Notes under the pieces: model-generated
What the model was told of the DNA's origin: nothing
Databases searched by the model: none
What the model saw: the letters and a program-made list of their open reading frames with translations, nothing else
Shown here: positions 38,721-49,853 of the stretch, piece by piece
Position numbering within the stretch: position 1 is the first letter of the stretch
How the letters are laid out: every line of letters begins with the position of its first letter
Source of the DNA: Flavobacteriaceae bacterium
Lineage (GTDB): Bacteria; Bacteroidota; Bacteroidia; Flavobacteriales; Flavobacteriaceae
Direction of reading: 5' to 3'
Assembly (NCBI GenBank): GCA_947446635.1
Contig: CANFHF010000001.1
Location: forward strand, 124,001-188,000
DNA length: 64,000 nt
Made by a program: the position numbers and the translations under genes

Positions 38721-40709
38721 TTATATTTTTTCCTGCAACGCTTTAATATCATCCCGCAATTTTGCGGCTTGCATAAAATCCAAGTCTTTTGCGGCTTTCT
38801 CCATTGCTTTTCGTTTTTCGCGAATTCGTTTTTCGATTTCCGGTTTCGAAAGGTATTCCGCGATGGGTTCCGCGGCTATGGAAGTGGTGTAGCCCAATTC
38901 ATAATCCACCAAAGGGTTTTTGGTAAAGGCACTCTCGATTTTCTTGTTTAAAGCTTCTGGGACCTGATTGTTTGTTATGTTGAAATTAATCTGTTTCGTT
39001 CTGCGGTAATTGGTCTCGTCAATCGTTTTTTGCATACTCGCCGTAATTTTGTCGGCATACATAATTGCTTTTCCGTTGAGGTTTCTCGCAGCTCGGCCAA
39101 TGGTTTGGGTCAATGAACGATGGCTTCGTAAAAATCCTTCCTTGTCGGCATCGAGAATGGCCACTAGGGAAACTTCGGGTAAATCTAATCCTTCACGCAG
39201 TAAATTCACGCCAATCAGAACATCGAACAGTCCTTTTCGCAAATCCTGCATAATTTCAATACGTTCCAAAGTATCCACATCGGAATGGATGTACCGACAC
39301 CGGATGGAAACTTTGGCTAAATATTTGGCCAATTCTTCGGCCATTCTTTTGGTTAAAGTAGTAACCAAGACGCGTTCGTCAATCTCGGCTCGTACCTGAA
39401 TTTCCTCAATCAAATCATCAATTTGATTCAAACTAGGACGGATTTCAATAATGGGATCCAATAAACCCGTTGGCCGAATAACTTGTTCGATGTAAACCCC
39501 ATCTGACTTTTGCAATTCGTAATCTGCTGGCGTTGCCGAAACATAAATGACCTGATTTTGCATCGCTTCGAATTCCTCAAATTTCAACGGACGATTATCC
39601 ATCGCGGCGGGAAGTCGAAATCCGTATTCCACCAAGTTTTCTTTACGGCTTCTGTCGCCACCATACATTGCGTGGACTTGCGAAAGCGTGACGTGACTTT
39701 CATCGACCACCATCAAGAAATCTTTGGGAAAATAATCCAACAAACAAAAAGGTCTTGTGCCGGCTTCTCTTCCGTCAAGATAACGGGAATAGTTTTCGAT
39801 TCCGGAGCAATAACCGAGTTCGCGAATCATTTCCAAATCGAAGTTGGTTCGTTCTTCCAGTCTTTTGGCTTCGAGATGTTTGCCAATTTCCTTGAAATAA
39901 TCGACTTGCTTGACCAAATCCTGTTGGATTTCCCAAATCGCAGCTTGTAATACATCGGGCGAAGTCACGAACATATTGGCGGGATAAATCGTGAGTTGTT
40001 CAAATCGTTCCAAGACTTTGGACGTTTTCAAATCAAAGCTTTCGATTTCCTCGATTTCATCTCCAAAAAAATGAATTCGAAACGCCTCGTCGGCATAACT
40101 GGGATAGACTTCGAGCGTGTCGCCTTTTATCCTGAAATTTCCAGGATTGAAATCGGCTTCGGTTCTGGAATATAAACTTTGGACCAAACTGTGCAACAAT
40201 TTGGTACGTGAAATAATTTGGTTTTTCTCGATGGCGATGACATTTTTCTGAAATTCAACAGGATTTCCTATACCGTAAATACAAGAAACTGATGCCACAA
40301 CAATAATGTCTCTTCGTCCAGAAAGAAGGGAAGAAGTGGTGCTCAAACGCATTTTTTCTAGTTCTTCATTGATGGATAAATCCTTTTCGATGAAAACGCC
40401 GGTAACCGGCATAAAAGCTTCAGGCTGGTAATAATCGTAATATGAAACGAAATATTCCACGGCATTATTCGGGAAAAATTGCTTGAACTCTGAATACAAT
40501 TGTGCCGCCAAGGTTTTGTTGTGTGCCAAAATCAAGGTAGGTTTTTGCACTTCTTGAATGACATTGGCCACGGTAAATGTTTTTCCGGAACCGGTGACTC
40601 CCAGCAAAGTTTGATAGCGTTCTCCAGCCTCAATGCCTTGACTTAATTTTTCAATGGCTTGTGGTTGATCGCCTTTGGGCTGGTAATCGGAGATAACTTG
40701 GAATTTCAT
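38721..40709 (-). CDS. uvrB: Excinuclease ABC subunit B
   Basis: A 662-residue nucleotide excision repair helicase that holds damaged DNA for UvrC. Walker A GVTGSGKT (37-44), the damage-probing beta-hairpin YYDYYQPEAFMP, DESH box (VVDESHVT), the GVNLLREGLDLPEV motif, QTIGRAARN, and a C-terminal UVR domain (KAAKDLDFMQAAKLRDD) for UvrC contact are all present. Length is standard. The start codon is set by the conserved N-terminus and a -7 box 20 bases upstream. Confidence 0.98.
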   Translation of the reverse strand: MKFQVISDYQPKGDQPQAIEKLSQGIEAGERYQTLLGVTGSGKTFTVANVIQEVQKPTLILAHNKTLAAQLYSEFKQFFPNNAVEYFVSYYDYYQPEAFMPVTGVFIEKDLSINEELEKMRLSTTSSLLSGRRDIIVVASVSCIYGIGNPVEFQKNVIAIEKNQIISRTKLLHSLVQSLYSRTEADFNPGNFRIKGDTLEVYPSYADEAFRIHFFGDEIEEIESFDLKTSKVLERFEQLTIYPANMFVTSPDVLQAAIWEIQQDLVKQVDYFKEIGKHLEAKRLEERTNFDLEMIRELGYCSGIENYSRYLDGREAGTRPFCLLDYFPKDFLMVVDESHVTLSQVHAMYGGDRSRKENLVEYGFRLPAAMDNRPLKFEEFEAMQNQVIYVSATPADYELQKSDGVYIEQVIRPTGLLDPIIEIRPSLNQIDDLIEEIQVRAEIDERVLVTTLTKRMAEELAKYLAKVSIRCRYIHSDVDTLERIEIMQDLRKGLFDVLIGVNLLREGLDLPEVSLVAILDADKEGFLRSHRSLTQTIGRAARNLNGKAIMYADKITASMQKTIDETNYRRTKQINFNITNNQVPEALNKKIESAFTKNPLVDYELGYTTSIAAEPIAEYLSKPEIEKRIREKRKAMEKAAKDLDFMQAAKLRDDIKALQEKI

Positions 40710-40728
40710 TTAATCTTTTTCAGAATCG

Positions 40729-40736
40729 CAAAGTTA
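40729..40736 (-). promoter_or_regulatory. -7 box of uvrB
   Basis: The minus strand reads TAACTTTG, exact TAnnTTTG, 19 bases before the uvrB start. No LexA-like palindrome was noticed nearby. Confidence 0.5.
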
Positions 40737-40770
40737 CAAAGGAAATCAAGAAAAAAGACTTTAGAAAAAC

Positions 40771-41715
40771 TTAAAACTTCCAAGCTTTTTGTTGCGCTTC
40801 CGTTTGGAAAGTCCAGGCCAGTATTCGGTTGGTTTTTTGCCCTTGAGCCATATTGATTGTTTTTACATCGGCTACATTTACTTTGTTTAACGTTTTGTAA
40901 AAACTCGACAGATTCTCTTTTTTGGAAACTAAAGTCGTAAACCAAAGGCATTGCATTGGGTATTTGGCACTTTCGAAAATCATTTGTGTCACGAAGCCAG
41001 ATTCGCCACCTTCACACCATAATTCGGCGTTCTGTCCGCCAAAATTCAGAACAGGGGTATTGGTTCTAGTATTTTCGAGATTGTTGATTTTACGAATGGA
41101 GGCTTTTGTAGCTTCTTCTTGGGAGTTGTGAAAAGGGGGATTGCAAATCGTGAACGAAAATCGATCTTCGGGCGTGATGATGTTTTTGAAAATAAAACGC
41201 GATTCAGTTTGCAATTGCAAACTGATGAAGTCCATTAATTTTGTATTGGCTTCAATGATTTTTTTGCAGTTTTGAATTGCTTTTTCATCTATTTCAGTAC
41301 CAACAAATGACCAACCATAAACCGAGTTTCCTAATATGGGATAAATACAATTGGCACCGATGCCAATATCCAACACTTGAACATTTTCACCTTCTGGAAT
41401 TATTCCGTTATTGTTGGAAGCCAATAAATCGGCGATATAATGAATGTAATCAACTCTTCCCGGAATAGGTGGACACAAATAATCTTGGGGAATATCCCAA
41501 TTTTGGATGTCATAATGGGCAATTAATAAGGCTTTATTGAGTGCTTTTACAGCTTTTGGATTAGCAAAATCAATGGTTTTAATTTGGTGTTCGTTGATCC
41601 CCACAAATTGTTGAAGTTCAGGGCAAGTTGCAATTAATTGTTCAAAATTATATCCCAATCGGTGTTGATTTCTGGGATGTAAATTCGTTTTTTCGGTAAT
41701 CTGTTTCAGTTTCAT
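40771..41715 (-). CDS. rlmF: 23S rRNA (adenine1618-N6)-methyltransferase
   Basis: A 314-residue SAM-dependent methylase of the RlmF (YbiN) family. The N-terminal LHPRNQHRLGYNFEQL is highly characteristic. The SAM site is seen in VLDIGIGANCIYPIL (about residue 110-125) and the catalytic NPPF motif in FTICNPPFHNS (about 190). It methylates N6 of A1618 in 23S rRNA. It has its own -7 box 17 bases upstream and lies 61 bases before uvrB on the same strand. Confidence 0.95.
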   Translation of the reverse strand: MKLKQITEKTNLHPRNQHRLGYNFEQLIATCPELQQFVGINEHQIKTIDFANPKAVKALNKALLIAHYDIQNWDIPQDYLCPPIPGRVDYIHYIADLLASNNNGIIPEGENVQVLDIGIGANCIYPILGNSVYGWSFVGTEIDEKAIQNCKKIIEANTKLMDFISLQLQTESRFIFKNIITPEDRFSFTICNPPFHNSQEEATKASIRKINNLENTRTNTPVLNFGGQNAELWCEGGESGFVTQMIFESAKYPMQCLWFTTLVSKKENLSSFYKTLNKVNVADVKTINMAQGQKTNRILAWTFQTEAQQKAWKF

Positions 41716-41732
41716 TTTTTGTAATCAGACGG

Positions 41733-41740
41733 CAAAGATA
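41733..41740 (-). promoter_or_regulatory. -7 box of rlmF
   Basis: The minus strand reads TATCTTTG, exact TAnnTTTG, 17 bases before the rlmF start. Confidence 0.5.
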
Positions 41741-41790
41741 GTTGTAAAAAACGGAATATGGATATAAGAGATTTTTGAATGTAGATAAAC

Positions 41791-41886
41791 GATTTTTGAT
41801 TTCAGATTGGTGTTGATAAGTAAATCATGTACTTGATTATAATATGTTTAAACTGCTGCAATCTAAAATCTTTAATCAAAAATCTG
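41791..41886. repeat. AT-rich phrase repeat, left of thiamine pyrophosphokinase gene
   Basis: GATTTTTGATTTCAGA (41791-41806) recurs exactly at 42565-42580 on the other side of the gene, and ATCAAAAATCTG (41875-41886) is the inverted form of CAGATTTTTGAT (42563-42574). Such low-complexity phrases recur in flavobacterial intergenic DNA. Confidence 0.45.
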
Positions 41887-41892
41887 CAATAA

Positions 41893-42555
41893 TTAATCCC
41901 AACATTCCATCAACAACAAATCGCCTTGATCATGTGCTATGGTGACCATTCCATCCATTATTACGTGATTGCTGCTTCCGGTTCTGTAACCAATGGTTAG
42001 GGTGTCGTTTGTCAATGGGTAAAATAAATTTTCGGAATGTACCCCGGTTACGTTTCCAATGGGAATTAGAGAAATTGGGGTATCGGCAGAATACCATTTT
42101 TCGAATTTTTTAGGTAATAAAAAGACTTTGGAATGATCGTCGAGGACTACTATTTTTAATAAATCTCTATATTGAGTAATATTAGTTAGGTTGGTTATAG
42201 TATGATCGGCTCGTTTTCCAGTGGCCCAAACTACATTTGCTGCTGGAATTTTCCTTTCGACAAGATAATCGAATGCTTTCTCTAAGTCCGTTTTGTTTTG
42301 GTCCGGCCTATGAACAATTTCTAGAGGAAACTGTTTTTCTTTATAATAATTGGTATCAAAACCCCGATCGAAATCCCCTAGTAATACATCTACTTTTATG
42401 CCCAATTCCACGACGCGCTCCATGGCAGAGTCCAACACAATAACCAAAGGAGACCATTCGAGTAATTGTCCCAATAATTCGATATTGCAGGAAGCACCGT
42501 TGGCAATGATTAAAGCGGGTTCTTGGTCATCGCGAACAATATGGTGTGAAGACAT
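41893..42555 (-). CDS. Thiamine pyrophosphokinase
   Basis: A 220-residue protein with the thiamine pyrophosphokinase layout: ALIIANGASCN at the start, a catalytic VLDSAMERV, GDFDRGF (the family's GDFDS-type motif, about residue 60), PDQNKTDLEKAFDYL (the DxTD..KA substrate motif), VVWATGKRADHTITN, and a C-terminal beta-domain. It makes thiamine diphosphate from thiamine and ATP, needed by 2-oxo acid dehydrogenases such as the complexes that use Lpd encoded at 56-57.6 kb. The gene is flanked by AT-rich repeats and has no operon partner in range. Confidence 0.9.
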   Translation of the reverse strand: MSSHHIVRDDQEPALIIANGASCNIELLGQLLEWSPLVIVLDSAMERVVELGIKVDVLLGDFDRGFDTNYYKEKQFPLEIVHRPDQNKTDLEKAFDYLVERKIPAANVVWATGKRADHTITNLTNITQYRDLLKIVVLDDHSKVFLLPKKFEKWYSADTPISLIPIGNVTGVHSENLFYPLTNDTLTIGYRTGSSNHVIMDGMVTIAHDQGDLLLMECWD

Positions 42556-42562
42556 TTGATTT

Positions 42563-42580
42563 CAGATTTTTGATTTCAGA
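42563..42580. repeat. AT-rich phrase repeat, right of thiamine pyrophosphokinase gene
   Basis: CAGATTTTTGATTTCAGA lies here, followed by further CAGATTTTTT; it matches both a direct and an inverted copy left of the gene (41791-41806, 41875-41886). Confidence 0.45.
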
Positions 42581-42642
42581 ATATAGAATTCAGATTTTTT
42601 GTAAATGTATGAAAAATCCAAAAATCAGAAAGAATTAGCTAT

Positions 42643-43470
42643 TTATTGAATGACATAATTTGTAACATCAACTTCACTCAAAGAAAAATAACCTAAAGCA
42701 TAATTTGCAGTATCAGTTGAGTTGACAATATTTCCTCTAACGGTTGCAGGAGGAGTTTGAAAAGGACTTCCACCTGCAGAACTACTGGCTATGGATATGA
42801 TTTTGTTCATATAGTTGTAATAGGCTTCTGAAATTCCGTAATGAGTGATAACAATATTGGTTCCTAGTTTTAAATCCTCGTCACTAAATCTCCAAGATTT
42901 TTGATTTCCGTTTGTGAACATATCACCGATAACTTGAAAACTTGGTGATTTATTAATTTCAGGCATAAACTTCACCATATAAAAATTTTCAGCGATTGGA
43001 TCTTTAAAATAAACTTCGATTTCATAATCCTTGCCCGAAAAACCAGCATCGTTCTTTTGTCTGATATCATCAGGATTGATTGCAATTACAGATTGCATTG
43101 TTTCGGTAGCAGTAAAGGTTTCGCCGTTGTAGACAATGGTCAAAGTGTAGGTTTCTCCAATTATAGGTGTGAAATCATCGCAAAGGTATTCTCCTGCATT
43201 TTGCCCTTCTGAGAATGTCCAACTGGCATTTTCGCTGTTTTTTATTGAAACAATAGCGTCGGATACCTTTGGAACCAAATTGCCATAAAAATCAGTTGTG
43301 GTGGATAGAATTATTTTTTGAAAAGAACCATCGGTTCCTTTTTGCCAATTTATGGAAGCATCAATTACTAAACGGGGTTTGGAAGTCTCCAAATCTACAT
43401 TGACTACTTCTTCACAACTCAAGAAGAATAGTGTGAAAACGATTAGCGAAATATATTTTGAGATTTTCAT
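42643..43470 (-). CDS. DUF4249 outer membrane lipoprotein
   Basis: A 275-residue lipoprotein (hydrophobic residues 8-18, lipobox FFLSC, Cys19) with the DUF4249 features: N-terminal EEVVNVDLETSKPRLVIDASI, then GETYTLTIVYNGETFTATE at about 110-128 with the motif seen across the family. DUF4249 proteins are almost always encoded next to a TonB-dependent receptor in Bacteroidota; here the receptor is 4 bases upstream. By analogy with SusD it may help capture a ligand, but this is not shown and the ligand is unknown. Confidence 0.88.
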   Translation of the reverse strand: MKISKYISLIVFTLFFLSCEEVVNVDLETSKPRLVIDASINWQKGTDGSFQKIILSTTTDFYGNLVPKVSDAIVSIKNSENASWTFSEGQNAGEYLCDDFTPIIGETYTLTIVYNGETFTATETMQSVIAINPDDIRQKNDAGFSGKDYEIEVYFKDPIAENFYMVKFMPEINKSPSFQVIGDMFTNGNQKSWRFSDEDLKLGTNIVITHYGISEAYYNYMNKIISIASSSAGGSPFQTPPATVRGNIVNSTDTANYALGYFSLSEVDVTNYVIQ

Positions 43471-43474
43471 AATT

Positions 43475-45877
43475 TTAGAATTTGAAATTATAACTTACTG
43501 ATGGAACTGCTCCAAAAATGGACAACTTAACGGCTTCGTTTGTACCAGAGGTTTGGTTTTCCCTGAAACTAATGGAGGCCGCGTTTTTCCGATTGTAGAT
43601 ATTGTAAATGCTAAATACCCATTCACCTAGCCATCCTTTTCTTTTATTGGGTTTAGGAATGTAAGTTGCTGAGATGTCTAAATGGTGGTATAAAGGTAGG
43701 TTGTTTTTGTTTCTTGGGCCATAGCTTGGAACAGCGATTCCTTGATATTCATATTGGCCGTCCGGAAAAGTGACCGGTTGGCCTGACTGAAGAATGAAGT
43801 TTCCTCCAAAGGACCATTTTGGATTTAAACTATAATTGGCCGTTACAGCCAAATTATGTAATTTGTGATAGCCCGATTTATACCAATTTCCGTTGTTGAT
43901 TCCGGATTCAGTTGGAGTTCTGCCTGGAGTTTGTTGTTCGGAATTGGATAACGTATAAGCAATCCAACCGTTGAGTCTCCCGGTATTTTTGCGAAGCATT
44001 AATTCTAAACCGTAGGTTCTCAATTGACCATTGAGCACGACTTGTTCGATGGCGTTGTTCGCAATTAAATCTGCGCCATCAATGTAGTCAATTCTGTTTT
44101 TTACTTTTTTGTAAAAACTTTCAATTTCTAAAGAATACATGTCTTCGTTGAAATTTCTAAAATAGCCAACGGCAACTTGATCTGCGATTTGAGGTTTTAT
44201 GTATTGGTCGCTCGGGGTCCAAATATCTAATGGAGTAGGTGAGGCCGTGTTTGAAACTAACTGCAGGTATTGCACCATTCGATTGTAACTCATCTTTATC
44301 GAAGATTTTTCGTCTAAAACATAAGAGCTCGAAAAACGGGGTTCGAAGTTCGAAAACGAAGTAATTACCTCATTATAACCATAAGTTTTAGTGCCAATTG
44401 GAACTCCTTTTTCGTAAATTTTGAGTTGGTCATTATAAGTGACGGCTTGATTGTCTTGGTATAAATTGATAGTGGAAGCGCCTAATCTGTAAAACATGCT
44501 GTAACGCAAACCATACATAAAAGATAATTTTTGGGAGGCTTGGTGTTCAGCTTCTGCATAAATTGAATGTTCATAAGCATTTTTTTTATCTAGTTGACTG
44601 AAATTGATGCTTGAAGCTTCATCTATTGGTGCAATTGTTCCAGGATTGAATTTATAATAAATAGAATTTAAACCAAAATTCAATTTGATTTTGTCATTCA
44701 TATAATATTTTAAATCGTATTTCAAATTAAAGTTTTTAATGCTCGATTGCCAATCAAAACCGACAGAGGTAATGGTTAATCCATAATAATAATCACTAAA
44801 AATAGCGGAAACATTAGAAAATAATCGCTCTGAAAATATATGATTCCATCTTAAATTGAAGGTGCTATTTCCGTATGTGTTTTGGAACTGTTCGCTTATG
44901 TTGAATAAATCCCTTCCAAAATAACTTGAAATATAAAGGCTATTGTTGTCGTTTAATTTATAATTTAATTTGGCATTCAAATCATAAAAGGAAGCCGAAT
45001 TCTTATTGTCTGCTAGTTTAAGAAACAAGTGAGCATAAGATGTTCTTGCTCCTATAAGGAATGAACCTTTATCTTTTACAATTGGACCTTCGGCTAATAG
45101 GCGGCTGGAGATTAAGCCAACTCCTCCATTTATATGAAAGGAGTTGTTATTCCCTTCTTTTTGGTAAATATCCAAAACTGATGAAGCTCTACCTCCAAAA
45201 CGAGCTGGAATACCGCCCTTATATAACTTTAAATCTTTGATGGCGTCCGGATTGAATACGGAGAAAAAACCAAAAACGTGAGAAGAATTGAAAATGGTTG
45301 CTTCATCCAATAATATTAAATTTTGGTCTGCGCCTCCGCCACGAACGTTAAATCCGGATTGTCCTTCACCGGCACTTGTAACTCCTGGAAGCAATAAAAT
45401 AGATTTCAAAATATCAGCTTCGCCCAAAACTACAGGCATTTTTTTGATGGTCGATATGGATAGTTTGTTTACACTCATTTCGGGTTTTCGAATCGCCACC
45501 TTGTTGCTCTTGTCAATAATGACAACTTCCTGCAAAACACTTTCGCTGCCAATAAGTTTGAAATTATTTTTAATGTTTTGGGTTAGACTTACTGTTTCTT
45601 CAATAGTTTGATAGCCTAAATAAGTAATTTGGATTTTATAAGTTCCTTTTGGTAACGTAAGGGAATAAAACCCGTATTCATTGGTCGTTACACCGGTTTT
45701 TAATTCGGGTATTGAAATATTTACTCCAATCAAGGTTTCATTACTGCCAGCATCGGTAATGGTTCCGCTTAGCGTAAATTTTTGCTTTACCATTTCGCTA
45801 TTGCTAATAGCTTGGGAAAAGGAATGTAAATAAGAGAATATAAAAATAAATAGTAGGCTAAATTTCTTTGGAATCAT
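43475..45877 (-). CDS. TonB-dependent receptor with carboxypeptidase-like regulatory domain
   Basis: An 800-residue outer membrane transporter. Signal peptide, then a CarboxypepD_reg-like domain (about 30-115; FTLSGTITDAGSNETLIGVNI, LTLPKGTYKIQITYLGY), plug domain (about 125-235; MPVVLGEADILKSILLLPGV, FNVRGGGADQNLILLDEA, ARFGGRASSVLDI) and a 22-strand-type beta barrel ending in aromatic FKF. It imports a ligand across the outer membrane using TonB energy. The start at 45877 (MIPKKFSLLF) gives a clean signal peptide; an upstream Met adds 7 residues without benefit. It forms a two-gene unit with the DUF4249 lipoprotein. It is not a SusC type (no SusD partner). Confidence 0.93.
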   Translation of the reverse strand: MIPKKFSLLFIFIFSYLHSFSQAISNSEMVKQKFTLSGTITDAGSNETLIGVNISIPELKTGVTTNEYGFYSLTLPKGTYKIQITYLGYQTIEETVSLTQNIKNNFKLIGSESVLQEVVIIDKSNKVAIRKPEMSVNKLSISTIKKMPVVLGEADILKSILLLPGVTSAGEGQSGFNVRGGGADQNLILLDEATIFNSSHVFGFFSVFNPDAIKDLKLYKGGIPARFGGRASSVLDIYQKEGNNNSFHINGGVGLISSRLLAEGPIVKDKGSFLIGARTSYAHLFLKLADNKNSASFYDLNAKLNYKLNDNNSLYISSYFGRDLFNISEQFQNTYGNSTFNLRWNHIFSERLFSNVSAIFSDYYYGLTITSVGFDWQSSIKNFNLKYDLKYYMNDKIKLNFGLNSIYYKFNPGTIAPIDEASSINFSQLDKKNAYEHSIYAEAEHQASQKLSFMYGLRYSMFYRLGASTINLYQDNQAVTYNDQLKIYEKGVPIGTKTYGYNEVITSFSNFEPRFSSSYVLDEKSSIKMSYNRMVQYLQLVSNTASPTPLDIWTPSDQYIKPQIADQVAVGYFRNFNEDMYSLEIESFYKKVKNRIDYIDGADLIANNAIEQVVLNGQLRTYGLELMLRKNTGRLNGWIAYTLSNSEQQTPGRTPTESGINNGNWYKSGYHKLHNLAVTANYSLNPKWSFGGNFILQSGQPVTFPDGQYEYQGIAVPSYGPRNKNNLPLYHHLDISATYIPKPNKRKGWLGEWVFSIYNIYNRKNAASISFRENQTSGTNEAVKLSIFGAVPSVSYNFKF

Positions 45878-45949
45878 TTCTAAAATTTTGAACGGCAAAT
45901 TTCGTTAATTATAATTCTAATAGGGGTTAACAAATGTTAAAATCATCCA

Positions 45950-45986
45950 AAAATAAAAAAAAGACAATCGTTTCCAATTGTCTTTT
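45950..45986 (-). terminator. Intrinsic terminator of icd
   Basis: AAAAGACAAT (45959-45968) pairs with ATTGTCTTTT (45977-45986) across 8 bases, with an A-rich left side giving a minus-strand U tract, 23 bases after the icd stop. Confidence 0.75.
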
Positions 45987-46008
45987 CAATAATTATATTT
46001 TGAATTAA

Positions 46009-48375
<2,367 letters not shown>

Positions 48376-48454
48376 TTATTTTTTTATCGAAACACAAAGT
48401 ATTCGACCAAAAACAGGTATGAATTTTTTTATAACAAAAGTCCGATTTTTATCT

Positions 48455-48485
48455 AAAAAAAACTCCCAAACAGGTTGGGAGTTTT
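48455..48485 (-). terminator. Intrinsic terminator of rplS
   Basis: AAAACTCCCAA and TTGGGAGTTTT arms with an A run to the left give a minus-strand hairpin plus U tract, 20 bases after rplS. Confidence 0.8.
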
Positions 48486-48504
48486 ATTAAGAAGCGATAG
48501 TAAA

Positions 48505-48855
48505 CTATCTTCTTTTATCTTTAATTTTTGCTTTTTTACCAGTAAGTTCTCTGAAGTAGAAAATTCTAGCTCTACGAACAGCACCTTTTTTGTTAATCTC
48601 TACTTTTTGTAAAGCTGGTAGGTTAACTGGGAAGATACGCTCTACACCAATAGCACCTGACATTTTACGAATGGTAAAAGTTTCCGTATTTCCAGAACCT
48701 CTTCTTTGAATAACAACTCCTTTAAAAAACTGAGTTCTTGTTTTTTCACCCTCTTTAATTTCGTAGAAAACAGTAATAGTGTCTCCAGCTCCGAAAACCG
48801 GGAAATCTTTTCTTGCAACAAATTCGTCTTGTACGAATTTCATTAAATCTGCCAT
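48505..48855 (-). CDS. rplS: 50S ribosomal protein bL19
   Basis: A 116-residue ribosomal protein with the family's GDTITVFYEIKEGEKTRTQFFKGVVIQRRGSG core and the basic RRARIFYFRELTGKKAKIKDK end. It sits at the 30S-50S interface. trmD lies upstream on the same strand, as in many bacteria, but here the 172-base gap holds a strong separate promoter, and rpsP and rimM are not adjacent in the window. A terminator follows. Confidence 0.98.
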   Translation of the reverse strand: MADLMKFVQDEFVARKDFPVFGAGDTITVFYEIKEGEKTRTQFFKGVVIQRRGSGNTETFTIRKMSGAIGVERIFPVNLPALQKVEINKKGAVRRARIFYFRELTGKKAKIKDKRR

Positions 48856-48923
48856 GATATTATTAATTATGGTTTTATAAAAAGAGCAACATTCACGGAT
48901 CTCGCCAGAGGTTAGTCTAATGT
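48856..48923 (-). promoter_or_regulatory. rplS leader, possible autoregulatory RNA
   Basis: The predicted 68-nt leader between the rplS promoter and start codon is less AT-rich than the flanks. On the minus strand ACATT (48919-48923) can pair with AATGT (48889-48893), enclosing a CTC-TGGC-GAG hairpin (48901-48910). These pairings are short. Ribosomal protein leaders are common, so an L19 feedback site is possible but not shown. Confidence 0.3.
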
Positions 48924-48928
48924 GGGCG

Positions 48929-48958
48929 CAAATATAAAATTTAATTGATAATTAACAA
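48929..48958 (-). promoter_or_regulatory. Strong consensus promoter of rplS
   Basis: On the minus strand TTG (48956-48958), exactly 19 bases, and TATATTTG (48929-48936) form a perfect TTG-N19-TAnnTTTG promoter. The -33 part lies inside an AATTGATAATTAACAATGG-type AT-rich phrase. Confidence 0.75.
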
Positions 48959-49027
48959 TGGATAATTGATATTTTTTTAGAAAGTAAAAACATTCATTAT
49001 CATTAAATCATTACAAATCTTAATTAT

Positions 49028-49708
49028 TCATTCATTGTCAAGTAGGTCGGGCCTTCTGTTTTTCGTATGTTCATACGCCATGTCTTCGCGCCATTTGTCG
49101 ATTTTAGCAAAATTTCCACTAGTCAAGACTTCCGGCACTTTCCATCCTTTGTAATCGGCAGGTCTTGTGTAAATAGGACCTGACAACAATCCGTCCTGAA
49201 AACTATCAGTCAATGCAGAAGTCTCATCACTTAAAACGCCAGGAATTAATCGTATTAAAGCATCGCATAAAACCAATGCGCCTAATTCACCACCAGACAA
49301 CACATAATCGCCAATTGAGATTTCTTTAGTGATAAAATGATCCCGAACACGTTGGTCTACTCCTTTATAATGACCACAAAGAATAATGATGTTCTTGTAC
49401 ATCGACATGGTATTTGCCATTTTTTGATTTAATGTTTCGCCGTCTGGCGACATATAAATGATTTCATCGTAATTTCTTTCTGATTTTAAATGCGAAATGC
49501 AATCATCAATAGGTTGGATATTCATAACCATTCCGGCTCCGCCACCAAAAGGGTAGTCATCTACACTTTTCTGTTTATTAGTGGTATAGTCTCTTAAATT
49601 ATGAAAATGCACCTCCACAATTTCTTTGTCGATGGCACGTTTCATCATTGAAGCCTCAAACGGACTTCTCAGTAATTCAGGTAAAACGGTAATTATATCT
49701 ATGCGCAT
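49028..49708 (-). CDS. trmD: tRNA (guanine37-N1)-methyltransferase
   Basis: A 226-residue SPOUT knot methylase that makes m1G37 next to the anticodon and prevents frameshifting. Seen: [22 protein letters not shown], the [12 protein letters not shown] motif, [13 protein letters not shown] and [17 protein letters not shown] (SAM knot). The start at 49708 is the family-standard one; a longer Met at 49729 lies in the promoter. rplS is downstream. TrmD is the normal bacterial enzyme and is essential in most species. Confidence 0.98.
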   Translation of the reverse strand: MRIDIITVLPELLRSPFEASMMKRAIDKEIVEVHFHNLRDYTTNKQKSVDDYPFGGGAGMVMNIQPIDDCISHLKSERNYDEIIYMSPDGETLNQKMANTMSMYKNIIILCGHYKGVDQRVRDHFITKEISIGDYVLSGGELGALVLCDALIRLIPGVLSDETSALTDSFQDGLLSGPIYTRPADYKGWKVPEVLTSGNFAKIDKWREDMAYEHTKNRRPDLLDNE

Positions 49709-49726
49709 AATTTCTTTTCTAGGTTG

Positions 49727-49734
49727 CAAAGGTA
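49727..49734 (-). promoter_or_regulatory. -7 box of trmD; decides the start
   Basis: The minus strand reads TACCTTTG, exact TAnnTTTG. The longer in-frame ATG at 49729 is inside it; transcription should begin just before the ATG at 49708. Confidence 0.55.
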
Positions 49735-49819
49735 CAAAGTTTTCGAGATGCAGTGATTTTATGATTTCAAGATTGTAAATTTACAAATCATCTAATTTTC
49801 AAATTCTCTATTTAATTCG

Positions 49820-49827
49820 TAATTTTG
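49820..49827 (+). promoter_or_regulatory. -7 box of the dual immunophilin gene
   Basis: TAATTTTG matches TAnnTTTG, 26 bases before the start codon; ATTTTC lies near the -33 position. Confidence 0.5.
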
Positions 49828-49853
49828 CGCTTCAATAAAATAAAAACAATAAA

